From the NCBI GenBank assembly GCA_013398275.1, contig VZSE01015514.1, positions 1,302,004 through 1,366,003 on the forward strand: a stretch of 64,000 nt of DNA. Direction: 5' to 3'. The position numbers and the translations under genes were made by a program. Each line of letters begins with the position of its first letter. Position 1 is the first letter of the stretch. This stretch comes from Promerops cafer (Eukaryota > Chordata > Aves > Passeriformes > Nectariniidae). Positions 25,029 to 36,741 of the stretch are shown here, one piece after another. Under the pieces are notes generated by a model. It ran no database searches. It had not been told where the DNA came from and worked only from the letters and a program-made list of their open reading frames with translations.

Positions 25029-28000
25029 CTGCAACAAAGAAAAAACATTCGACTTTGATTTTGGGTTCTACCATCAAGTACACACATGACAGTAATACAC
25101 AAAAAGACATTCATCTGTGTGACAGATACTGAAAAGACTTCTTTTAAGCAAAAGGTCTGTATAATATTTCTCTCTGAGAAAACCAGAAGTTTATATCAGA
25201 ATAGAAAGAAATATTCAAGTTTCACTATACTTGTGTTTTTAGGTATCTGAGACTGCTTGAGCTGCTTGGAGACAGGCAGCCTTAGCTGTATGTTGGCAGT
25301 CTTCAGAACCAACTTAACTGTTGGCAATATTGATGTTTCAAGTTTACTCTTGCTCCTTTTCTTGACTTTGCAGCTAAGAAAACGTTTTCGTCACCCTGCA
25401 CCTACCATTTCAGAAACACAAAAGCCAATTAACATCTTGTTTACACAAGGAAGTGAAACATACTACGGCTTTCAAGTCCAGACCTTTGGTTTTTACCCAT
25501 CAGCTCCCTGTGCAGATACGCATGGTATCATGAAGTTTATCACCTCACCTCTTTTTAATCTTCAGAGAAAACCATGTTACTTTGCACATGCACACAAAGA
25601 ATTACTGATGAACCATTTGCTGAAACATTCCATAACTGTCTTTTGCTGGGAAGAGGTTATCAAGGAAGCAAAGCAGTGTCAGGGCACAGTGAATTCACAC
25701 CTCAGTCCCCAAAGAACTAACTTCTACGTGCAGAGAAGTACTAAATCCATTTGGCAAGCTACTACAGCAGCAAGCATGTAAGGGATTTACAAGTTAAGCA
25801 GAGGTCTCTTAGGACTAGCATTGAACTTTGAGCACACAGCTATGTCAGCATAGCTGCTCGAGTCAAGCCTTTCAGGGGAAATTGAGGATACTGGAACAGA
25901 AATCTCTTCTGCAGACAATTTAAGTTATCTCTGAAGTTTTAGCTGTCTTGACAGACAAGAAACTGCCATCACAGCTATATGCATAGCAGAAGTTCTGCCG
26001 ATTTATTTTCTCACAGCGAGAGGGCATGAATTTTATACCCCTGTTATGCTAGGAAGGGAAAGAGGAAAAAACAATCTGTTTTTCTAGGAGTTTTCATAGT
26101 TGTTAAACCTAGTACGGTCAAGCACATGTGGGTTCTGTAAAGTAAATTTTCTCTATCCATGTCAAGTTCAAGACTCAAAAGTTATGAGACCAAGCCATTT
26201 GTCTCATCATACATATCTTAATTCTTGAAGCACATGTAGTCTTTTGAGGAAAAAGGAATTCACAGATCACTTCTGCTACTCGTCTGTTGTTTGATAGCTG
26301 GGCAGAAGGGTGGTGGAGTACGTAGCTCTAAAATACTTATTTAATTCTTATTAAGGGCCAGTTTAAAACATCTCTAATGTTAAGCACTGAATGTTAACAG
26401 AAGCTCCATGTGCACCAGTGAGCAGGCACTGATAGCTGGTACAGTCTTCATTGTGCCTGACAGTAGGCAGCGACACTTACCTGTCACTTGCAAGAGAACA
26501 CATGCATTCAAGAAAGGTGTGTTTTTTCTTGGGCTGCTTACATTTTAATCTTTTTATGTAGGTCAAGCGTCCCCAGTCTCTAAAGGAGTCATTCCTCACA
26601 TTCCAAACCCTCTTTCCTTGAACTCGCTCTCTACTGTTAATGAAACAGCTAATATATCACAAGCAGGTATCTTATAAAACAACTAGGGCAATCCATCGCA
26701 GCTAATCATAAAATGAAAACTGCAGAAGGAGCAATTAAAAGTAAATTAATCCCAGCAAATGCTGCACTATTTTCTCTCATTTTTATCTTTCCACCTGTTT
26801 ACACTTATATTTAGTGTTAAAGAAGGTAACGCTGACCCTTGCTATAGCTGCCCAGCGCACAATCGGACACAAAATTTAGTCCCTTGACTTCTGATGAGCA
26901 TAATTTATTATTTTTGTTAAGAAAAATGAAAGCATTTGAGTCAAGGTATAACTACCTGTTCACATTTAATTCATCTCTCTCCTACATGTATGGCCCAAAG
27001 TGCTTAAATGCAAACCAAATGACCCAAGTAATTAGAAAAGCATCAATATTGACAAGGTACCGAACTGTGTCTATCAAAAGCTTCAAGCTGACTGCTGAGT
27101 TTTCTATCAGAAAGAAACTCCTTCATCTCATTTTTATGTAGCTTTTCTGTAAAACCTGCTGAAAGGACTTATTATAGTGGCATCATTTTATATAATTTAC
27201 CTTAGTCTAAGGACATTAAACCAATGTCACCACTAACATAATGAAAAGCAATGTGTATTTGCATCTTAATACTTTCCCATTTCTAATGTCTAGATATTTA
27301 TTGAGTTAAATATCCACGTAGTAGAAATCAGGCAAAAAAAGTCTTAAAATCAACTGCACCGCCTCTCTCTGTTTCTGAAGTTTTCAGCTCCCAAATGCTT
27401 CCTTTATTCATTCCAAATTAAAGTTATATCAGACATGAGATCTTTCCTTGGATATAATTTAGCAAGGCAAAATGAAAGAAAAGTATCTACATACAGCACA
27501 TCAGCCATACCCATCCAAAAACCTCTGCTCTCCGAATACACCAGGGGTGCACAGAGCAGACAGTCTACAAGATCAGCGGGTGACTCAACTGCGCACACAC
27601 GGCAACTCCTTCAGAACTGAACTACCTTGAGGGGAAAACATGCTTTCGCCATTAAGATTATTAACATGGGGATATTTATTCCTATTTCCCCTACATATAC
27701 CTCTTCTCTGGAAGTTACACATGGTTAATGACTTAATTAAAATAATTGGTATAGGCCTAAAGCGAAGATGTTTTTTTAGCACAGGAGGAATCTCCTATGG
27801 AATACTAAGTAAACATCTCCCACCACAATTTCAGATTCAGAAGGCAGTTAATTAACTTCTCAACTTTCAGGCCAGTTCAACTTATGCTTCCTAGAAGCAA
27901 TTATCATGAGTTAAATCTTGACACTCGAGGACTGATGGGAGTTGAGTGGTGAGGACAATAGCAGAAGTGACAGTTTCTAGATGTAGGAAAGGCATTATAT

Positions 28001-28306
28001 TGATACTTAAAAGCCTTATATACTTAAGCATTTCAGTCCACTTCATTTTGATTCATATAGCTAATTTGATTGTTTCATCTTCCACTGACGTGGGCAAAGC
28101 ATTCTGTGGAAAATTTAAGACCAATGGGCTAAACTGAGGAGAACAAAGTTTTGTTTGAGTATTGAAATTGGCAGAAATAAATATTCTGGCTTTCTTGTCA
28201 ACCTTTTCAATCACTTTCTTGCACTTTTGTCCAAAGCAAAAGCAAACTGCACAACTCCCCGTTCCAGCACATAAACTTTTGTTGAATGCCCTCCCCACTC
28301 ACTAAC
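25029..28306 (-). other. TRIO: TRIO intron 7
   Basis: 3,278 bases. The longest non-TRIO open frame of the window (174 codons, plus strand, 25257-25781) lies here but has no recognisable domain. A second CAG|GTAAGT motif on the minus strand is at 26475-26483. No repeat was recognised. Confidence 0.85.
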
Positions 28307-28498
28307 CTGTTCGGCTTTTTGATGGAAGATGGAGGACATGTCCAGTAACGTGCTACGTTCATCCAAGGCTGCAGCAAATGCCTTCCATTCCTGTTCCAAC
28401 TGACTGGCAATCTGTTTGATTTGCTGGGAAGCGTAATGACCAGACTCGATCAGGCGGCTTCCGACTGACATGATGCGGCTTATGTTTACATACACATT
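28307..28498 (-). CDS. TRIO: TRIO exon 7 (spectrin repeat)
   Basis: 192 bases, 64 codons, phase 0 at both ends, from NVYVNISRIMSVGSRLIESG to DMSSIFHQKAEQ. The acceptor is cttcttctccacag|AAT. The donor is CAG|gttagt, which departs from consensus at +3. The heptad pattern is clear (IASQLEQEWKAFAAALDERSTLL). It matches exon 11 in length and phase and in the LLDMS..FH motif near the end. It joins exon 8 (YMSNVDSWC) without a gap. Confidence 0.97.
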
Positions 28499-29295
28499 CT
28501 GTGGAGAAGAAGAAGGGAAAAATTAGTGCAAGTTAGCACACCAATTAAATACAGAAGTACATTCCTAAAAAATTCTACTTTATTACAGTACTGATCAGTA
28601 CTCTGGTTTTATTTGGCAAGGTTATGCATGCCAAACTTTGGAATCTAGGTGTATAATGTAGCAGTCTATCCATAACTGACAAGTGAGAATGATGACTTGA
28701 AATAATCACTCTAAAACTCATGTTAACAATCAGCTTAAGCCAATTTATAGTACATGAAGACAGATTATTACAATAAAGAGGAAGAAATAACCATATTTTA
28801 CAACAACCTCAATAAAAATGTTTACAGACATTGAAGTCAACAAGACATTCAGACACACACGATATAGAAAAATTGAAGTATCATTACTAAGCTCTTGATC
28901 TATCCACGGTATACATGTATGCAACATCTGTGAACCTTCACATCAACTACTGAAAGCAACTTTTAAAGAAAGAAAATAAAGAACTCTGATCTACAAGAAG
29001 TTTAACAGTTTTACATTTAATTTTCTTGCTGCTATACTGCCTCACAACTAGCACTGAAAATCAGACAAACAAAGGCCAAGATCAGAAGTACTCTCTAGCA
29101 TACTGGCGTTAGTCACTGATGGCTCTTAGTCAATCTAATTTTCAATCAAGAGTTTCTGATTCCTTTGACGTAAAACAAGAACGACTTTGCCACCAAAAAC
29201 CTTTTGAGTAACTCTTTCAGAGCTACATGCATGTAATATGGAGTTGACACTTCCTTCAGTTGGGCAGACTCCTATACATCTAGAATGAAGTTCTT

Positions 29296-29475
29296 AGGAT
29301 CACAGGGTTGTTGAGGTTAGAGATTACCTAGTCAAACCACCAGAGCATGGTTCCACTGAGCAAATCAGGTGGAACCATGACCTGCTGGCATCCAGCCATT
29401 GCCCAGAGCTTGACACTGACTGGCTGAAGCAAGTGTTGCAGCTCCTCCAGGCTTCACCGTCCAGACTCACCTGAG
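29296..29475 (-). mobile_element. Degenerate CR1 LINE fragment
   Basis: GGATCACAGGGTTGTTGAGGTTAGAG, then ACCTAGTCAAACCACC and a GCTCCTCCAGGCTTC segment, follow the order of the reverse complement of a bird CR1 3' region. The copy is short and diverged. It lies in the same orientation as TRIO. Confidence 0.5.
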
Positions 29476-30118
29476 AGGCAATTAAGTCAGGTCCCTATTG
29501 ATTGTAAACTGTATGCATATATGCAAGCAGGAGCATACCTGACAGAGCCTACAGCTCAGCTGGTCCACTCAATAAACTGAGCACAGCAGTGTCATGTTGA
29601 CTGTTTTTCTTTTCTGCACAATACTACCTCTTACTTTTTTAGGTTATCCCACACATCTATGCTCTGCTTTTTAAGCACAGCCAAACAACAGGCAGAGTAC
29701 AAATCTGCTATTTCCAATAAATTTTAAAAGACTGGAGAGCATTTAGGCCTATTAAAAGTGCATGTAGCATAAATCCAATACTGCTAAATGAAAGCCCTTA
29801 GATGGTCTTTACAGTTGTGAGAAGAAACAAGTGCCAAAAGAGAAAAGAATAAAGGCTACAGTAGACTGCCATTTGTACTCTTTCTGTAACATAACAAAGC
29901 AATTTTGGAAATTCTGGAACAGCAGTTAAAAATGAAGGACGTGGCACTATAAACATGAAGAAAAACAAATTGAAACTAAGCTGTAGTTAACATGTATTCA
30001 TTTCCCCATGGCAATCAGGCTTCACACGTCTGGAAGAATACAGCCTGTAGCAGTATGACTATGAATTAAAATGCTGACAGTTGAACACTTTCCAAGCTAT
30101 GTACACCACATCACTCTC

Positions 30119-30182
30119 CTCAAAAAAAAAAGAAAAAAAAACAACCAAAAACCCACATTCAAAAAACCCCCACAAAAAACAA
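30119..30182 (+). repeat. A/C-rich low-complexity tract
   Basis: Runs of A interrupted by C (AAAAACCCACA, AAAACCCCCAC) on the plus strand, in the middle of intron 6. There is no tandem unit. Confidence 0.7.
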
Positions 30183-33100
30183 CTTATAATAATCTAAACC
30201 TTTTACCTCATTATGTGATATATGTACCAAAGTTGTAAGTGTCAGTATATTAGAATGCAATGACCCAAATGAGATAGATTTAGTTAGGGAGGAAAAGAAT
30301 CTCTAATAGCAACTCACTACAATTAGACTGGTTTTAATTGACCCTTGAAGGTCAACAAATTTTGTTCAACTTCCTACAAGGACAGGGAATTCCAGTGTCA
30401 ATATTATAAGACAACTGCATATTTTGCACACTGCTTGAGAGATGAGAAACATTGTTACAAGTGAGCTGTCACTCATTTACCAGAGACTGATACCTTATTC
30501 ATCGTATGCATTTACAATCTGCTTTTAGTTAAGGAAGCAACAGCTAGGAGGTAATAACTGATAAAGTTTTATTTAGTGACCTCATTTACACCACAGGAAT
30601 CTGCACAAAGCACCTGCAGCTTCTAAATGTGTATCAACTGTCTCAAAGGTGAAAGGGTAATGTGATACTGCATTTCTTTCATTGTGTTACACACATAAAT
30701 ATTGTAAAAAGACTTAAAAGGTAACAATTCAAGTCACTGAATTACAGTGTGTTTAGTAAGGATACAAATGTACTTAGCATGATTGTTTTCTCTAAAATGC
30801 TCTTTAGCCAGAAGCTGAAAGGACATCTTACTATATGTGGAAAGATCCTCATTGCAGATTTTTTCCTCTAAAGAGAGTATACAAATAAAAAAAGGTATTG
30901 CTCAGCAAAGCAATAAAGATTAGCCTAACTGCGCTGTTGTCATCCTTTGGTGCATGCCTGAAAGGCAAATACATGGGAAAAATACAGGTGACAGCCTACC
31001 AGCTACTGAACTTCTATCACACTCACACAAAATAAAGCTGGCAGGTGACCTGAAGGTTCCATTTTATTTCCTGATTTCCCTAGACCCATTTAGAAAATGT
31101 TTATTTAGCTCCAAGATGTCCAACAGAAGTTTTCTGACACAAAGACTATTACACATTCAGTTTTAAATGCCATCAAACTCAGTGACATGGTCCATAAGCA
31201 TCGTAAGTGGCACCTCTATATACACGGTAGTGAGCTTGAACTATTTTACTATGATAGAATCAATTTAGCAATGGAATTTACAAATCATCTGCCACCTTAC
31301 ACACAAATGACTACCAAAACATGGTGTATTAATGTATGAATTAACACCTGCTTTAATGATTTACACGTTCTCTAACATTTCTTCAAGTCTCATTTTTGAA
31401 GCAAGAGTAAAACTGTCAGTTTGGGAGTACAAACTTCAATTATGAGGGCTGCAGGACAACTAAAGGAAAAACCTGATCTATTCCCTTGAAAAAATATAAA
31501 CTTGGCAACATCTAAGCTGCAATTAAGGAAAGTGTTTAACGTGTTCTTCAACTACAGGGATCCTCTAAATATTCTCAGGTAACCATTTAAACACTGCTTT
31601 CAGCACTGGAACATGTGCAATATAATTCCACTCCAACTTTCTTCAAATATCTGATTTCTTTCTTACATTTTTCACAGTGGACCTGAGGAATCTTATTGCA
31701 AGACTACATAGCCCAACACCAGCATTACCTTCTTTCCTCCTTTACTTTTCACTCAGCTTTACTTAATGTAAATCATAGTAAATGTGCATGCCTTCAAACT
31801 CTCCCTACAGCCACATCACTTTCATGTATATGTTTCCCATTACAGCACTAAGTATGGGGCTCTAAACTGGACCTAGTTCCCTAGTAGGACCTACTAAATC
31901 AGAGCATTTTCTCTACAAATCTGAAGTTCAGCCACCCCAATAAGTACCAAGAGTGAAGTAAGATTTGCTTCTTTTCAGTAACACCATTGTCTGTTCCGTT
32001 AGTTTGGGATTCATTGACATGAATGTACTTGTTGCTGGATTAACACCTCAGTAACTGACTGCTTTTTAATATCTGTTTATTTGCTTCTTCTCTCTTAAGG
32101 ACTGCACAGGTAGCCTGTTCTATTTAGTCTTGCTGATTTTGGAGTGCTCCTCAGAAGCTGAAAATAGCCTGAACTCATTTTACCTTTTCAGTCTATTCTC
32201 AGGCTGGTGGCATCCAGACATTGTGTCTATAACAATAACAGCAATAACTGTTCTGGCACCATAAAGATTTTCTTAGGGATGTACACCTGTGGCCTTGCTC
32301 TGATTTGCCCAAATCCTGAGAACCAAGGGCAGTCTAGAATTCACATGGTGCTTAAGTCTATCTCAAGAGACAAATCTGTATGGTTACAAAAACACATACT
32401 TAAAGTAAAAAGAATCTCAGGGGTGAAATATGTCAGTGGTACAAAAGAGGAGGAAAAAATTACACTAGCTCTAAGCTAAGGTGATTTTACCTCACCTGAC
32501 TTTCTTCATGTTTTCATTTGTACCAGTCCCTGCGGCTGGATCTGAGCAAGACTCAAATCTTTTTAAGTTTTAACTCTGCAAACCTAGGGATATTCAATCG
32601 TTGTGCTCATACTTTTATTTTAACATCCCAAAGCTCTCACCAGTGCTCATCTCTGACATTCTCTTTTTGGATAGCATTGAGGATTTGATTACCACCTTGA
32701 TAAAATGGTTTAGTGTATGTAAACAGCCTGTTCTGAGAACATTAATCAACTTAGCAATACACCTACAATTCAGATAGGAGTTTTTGGATTGTACTTAATA
32801 AATGTAACTTCTATTCATGCTCCTATCAACGCTGAGACAAGAAGCAGTCATAGCACATCCTTTAATAGTAGCATGTGTCAGCTTTCCCCAAACAAAGTTT
32901 CATTTTGCCTGCATCACTCTTCAAGCATTTTAACCCTCCCCAGTGCAGGGAGAGGCACAGTTAAACTGTAATGAAAGCAAGGCCATCTGATATAGCAAAA
33001 AGACCAGAAAATGTTCAAGCAGACAACATCTTCCTCCTTACCCATATTTCACGACTTCTTGTCTTCCTTGTGTCTCAGCAGATGTATAGAAAATGGCAGG

Positions 33101-36100
33101 AAAAAGAGTGGACAGACACATAATCAGTCTTTCCCACTCTTGTATGCAAGACAGACTAATCATATAATCATAGATACTTTATTCTTGCAGTTTAAAAACT
33201 CAATACTTAATTTTAGTTCTTCCAACTCCTATGATACCTTATTTGAAAGTTTCTCCCTTAAAAGGTACTAAAAACTTGTTTTGAGAAGTGAAGCATTGGT
33301 TTAGTCACCCAAATAGGAATGTCAAGCTGAAACTGAGTACTGCTTAACTCAAATAAATCTCAGTACTTGACAACAACAATTACTGTTGATGAAAGCAGAC
33401 CTTTAAAAGTGTACTGAAAACCCATCCTCATCTTCAGAGAGCAGAATCACTGAGATTTTGTTTTTCCCTACAGTTATGGAACATGGGATCAACTTCCCTA
33501 TAAAGAGACAGCACTGACTTTTATCAGCACACAGCTTCTCAAATTCAGTAACAGGAAGCCACATACCTATAGCTGCACCTGTGAACTGTCCTTTGGTCAG
33601 TAGCTCTTTTAGCCACTTCAACCTGTGTGTTAATCCACGGTAACCAAACACATGTCCCTCTTTAATGCACAGCACTACACCCATCCAGCTTTTCTCTGGA
33701 CAGATTTATTGCAGTGAGAACCAGTCTATGTATTAAGCCTAAGACTTGCATGAACTTATTCCTGTTACCTTGAAAAGTGCAACCACATGAATACACAAGA
33801 TTCCTAGATATACCATTTGCTAATGAAACTGGTGAAAGCAAAGTTAAATCTCTTCCCCAGATGTATTCTTTACCTTTTTGTTGTATAGCCTTTGGTTTAC
33901 ACTTTCAACTATTTTGTGTTCTTACTGAAAACCAACATTCTACAAATGGCACAAAGCCATTACAAGAAAATGAAAAAAAAAATTCAGCAAATCCTCTTTG
34001 TCCTTGATGTAACTAACACTTGCTCATGACAGGAAATAAGTAGCTTTCACAATAGTTTATATCCAGGTGGCTTGCTTCAGACTGGAAGACCAGATCAAAA
34101 TTTTGGCATCTCACCCAAAGGCCGTCACTCTTTCTCAGCCAAGTTTGGCATAAGCAGCTGCAGAAGCTCCACCTCTTGGAAACAAACTGCTGCTTGGGAA
34201 GGAAGGGGACATGAGAGACCCAGCTATTGACAGAGGGTAGCACCTGCTGTGGAGGGGAGCATGTGCCCTGCAACAACCACAATGTGCTGGGAAGAGCAGC
34301 TGCAACATCAATTATCAGAGTTAAGCTATGAGCAAGTGCAAGAGGTTGCTTTTAGCTGCTTGGGGAGCATTTATCCTTCAAACAGCTCTTTCCTACCTCA
34401 AGTGAGCCTAAGAAAATTTACTGGAAAGCAAGATCTATTAAGGTCTAATTAGGGCCACAATGAAAAGCCTTCAAAATCTCCTGCAATAAATAAAACTTAC
34501 ACTTAGTTGTCTTTCTCCCTTCCCCTACTTCATCCAAATGAATCCCTTCACATGGTTGTAGATAGGTTAAAAGTTAAATTTCACTTCTGGTGTTAGAGTA
34601 CTCACAAGAGACCTTAAATCCACTTTGATTACTGAAGAGTTACACTGACAGGAAGAGTGAACAAACAGCAGCTTGTTAAGCACAGAGCATATGCGGAGAG
34701 TGGTCAGAGAGAAGCTGAACATGCTTGCAGGAGTTAAGACTGCCCCATATTTTTCCAGTTGAAAGCTAATGAAAAATAAGGCCTGCCAAAATTCAATCAG
34801 TTCACATCATTTTTTATGTCATGTTCAGTTTAATCTTTGCCCCTAATCTATATGAAAGGCTTTTGCCATTTAACCAAATAAAACCCAGATAATCTGAATG
34901 CTGCTTAAATCAAAACCAGGGATCAATCATACTGAATTTACATTTTCCTATTCCATGGCAGAGAGACCCTTCTGGGGGGGCTACGCTACAGAAAAAAAAT
35001 GCAGCTTTGTTTTTACCCTTTCAAATGTTCAGATAGCTTAATTTGCCCCAAATTTAAGCTCCTCCTTGTAAGCTTTAAGAAAACATTTTGGAGGCTGAGA
35101 AAAAGTCCCCTGTAATTAATGCATTTGACAACTAAAGGCAAAGGAGAGATTAACAGGAAAAGACTAATAGCAAACACAGATCAAGACGGATTATGCTGCA
35201 TTGCTCAAGTGCTTCCTACTGTTGATAGCATCTGAACAGTCTAAAAGAAGGGGAAAAAGAAAAGTCATCCAATTTGAAGAAAATAGTACAACAGTGACTA
35301 ATATGAGGACAGACTTACAGAAGAATTTAACCTTTAGAATGCAACCCCAAGAATTGCATGGAAGGCCACTCAGAATTACTAAGTTCCAAAAGTCATCTCA
35401 TGTCAATGACACCTACTGTCATCCTGTGTTTCTTTCTGCTCTACTTCATATACAGAGCAGTGAACAACAACAAGGTGCTCCATGAGGCAGCAATTCCCCA
35501 TGCCGTGAACCAAACCTAATGGTCAAAACCATATATGATGTTACACAACTGAATTGCCAAGTCCAACAGCATTTGCTTTACTCTTTTCAGAAAGTTCATA
35601 TTGACACTAGTTTTTTTAAACTTTTGGAAACAGAGCTGAGTTGCAAAAGAAGAAAATGTGCCTGCTCTAATCTTGTCTCCTATTGTCTTACCTCCAGCTA
35701 CACCATACACATGAGCTGCCTTACTAGCCCTTCCATTACTTCTGCAAGACACATAACCTACATAAGTTTATTTTGCCACTTTCCTGTTCTACAGAAAAAC
35801 CCTCTTGCAAGAGTTGATTATTTCAACCATACTTTAATTCAATTCCCATCCTTGGACTGCCAAGATTGTTAATTTGTAACAAGACTGGTAGTGTTCTTCC
35901 TTCATTGATCTAGCAAACAGACACTGGACTTAGGCCCAGACTCCCAAGGTTATTTAAACACCTACAATGTGTTAAGGACTTAAAATGTACTTCACAATTT
36001 TGTCCCCATGTTCAAACAGCAATTCATGAAACTGACAGTAAATAGTTTTCACTCATTGACAGTTAAAATCCAAAAAATTTTTTACAGCCTACTGATCATA

Positions 36101-36618
36101 TTTGACCAAAAAAAATTGTTTTAGCTCCATTCTGCTGTGCTGAAAATGAGAAGTATCTTCTTGAAACCATGGAAATTATTACACCAGGCTCAGTTACTTC
36201 TCAGAACTTTTTCTCTGAGTTGAAATCTGTTCAGAAGACCCTGAGAGCTATTTCTTTCAGAATGGAGAGCTAAAATCTGCATTATACGTGATTCTCTGAG
36301 ATTTTCTACAAGACCCAAGGTAGTACTCAAAGACACATCCTAGGTTCTAGAAGCTTGGACACTTGTATTTGAGAGGTGCCGAGGTCATGTTTGTGTTTAA
36401 CATTTGTCAAAACAATTTTGCTGCTTTATCACAGTACCTCTGTACCTGACCATCCTTTATTTTCCTCCATTGTGTTTTATAATCTCACTGCTCAAACACA
36501 TATTTGCACTACTTGTAAAGAAGGAATGATCTGTGTGTCTGTACTTACAAATTCTACCTTAACACAGAACAAATAGCCAGCACGTCTGTGCTGCCTGTGC
36601 AGGGAGGCCTGTTCTTAC

Positions 36619-36741
36619 CATACAGTTCATGGCAAAGTGATTGTGCTGTGTCTGAAGCTCCATCGCGTGGGGGTGACTGGTTCCAATCTCTGTGTAGTTG
36701 TTCAGAAACAGACCTTTGTTGTGTGTGATCCAGTCAAACAT
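36619..36741 (-). CDS. TRIO: TRIO exon 6 (spectrin repeat)
   Basis: 123 bases, 41 codons, phase 0 at both ends, from MFDWITHNKGLFLNNY to HNHFAMNCM. The acceptor is attttcatgtag|ATG after a long pyrimidine run and the donor is ATG|gtaaga. It encodes one helical segment of the spectrin rod. Its length, phase and pattern (DWI, then a short gap, LQ, H, F) match exon 10 exactly. The initial ATG is internal to the protein and is not a start codon. Confidence 0.97.

Larger units (their letters stand above)
28499..36618 (-). other. TRIO: TRIO intron 6
   Basis: 8,120 bases, the longest complete intron in the window. It holds a probable CR1 scrap (29296-29475) and an A/C-rich tract (30119-30182). The open frames of 60 to 120 codons on both strands show no known domain, and no RNA gene was recognised. 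Confidence 0.85.

Noticed and set aside
33403..33684. 93-codon minus-strand frame in intron 6 as an extra TRIO exon
   Set aside because: Exons 6 and 7 join without missing residues, so there is no place for it in the known protein, and its sequence is not spectrin-like.
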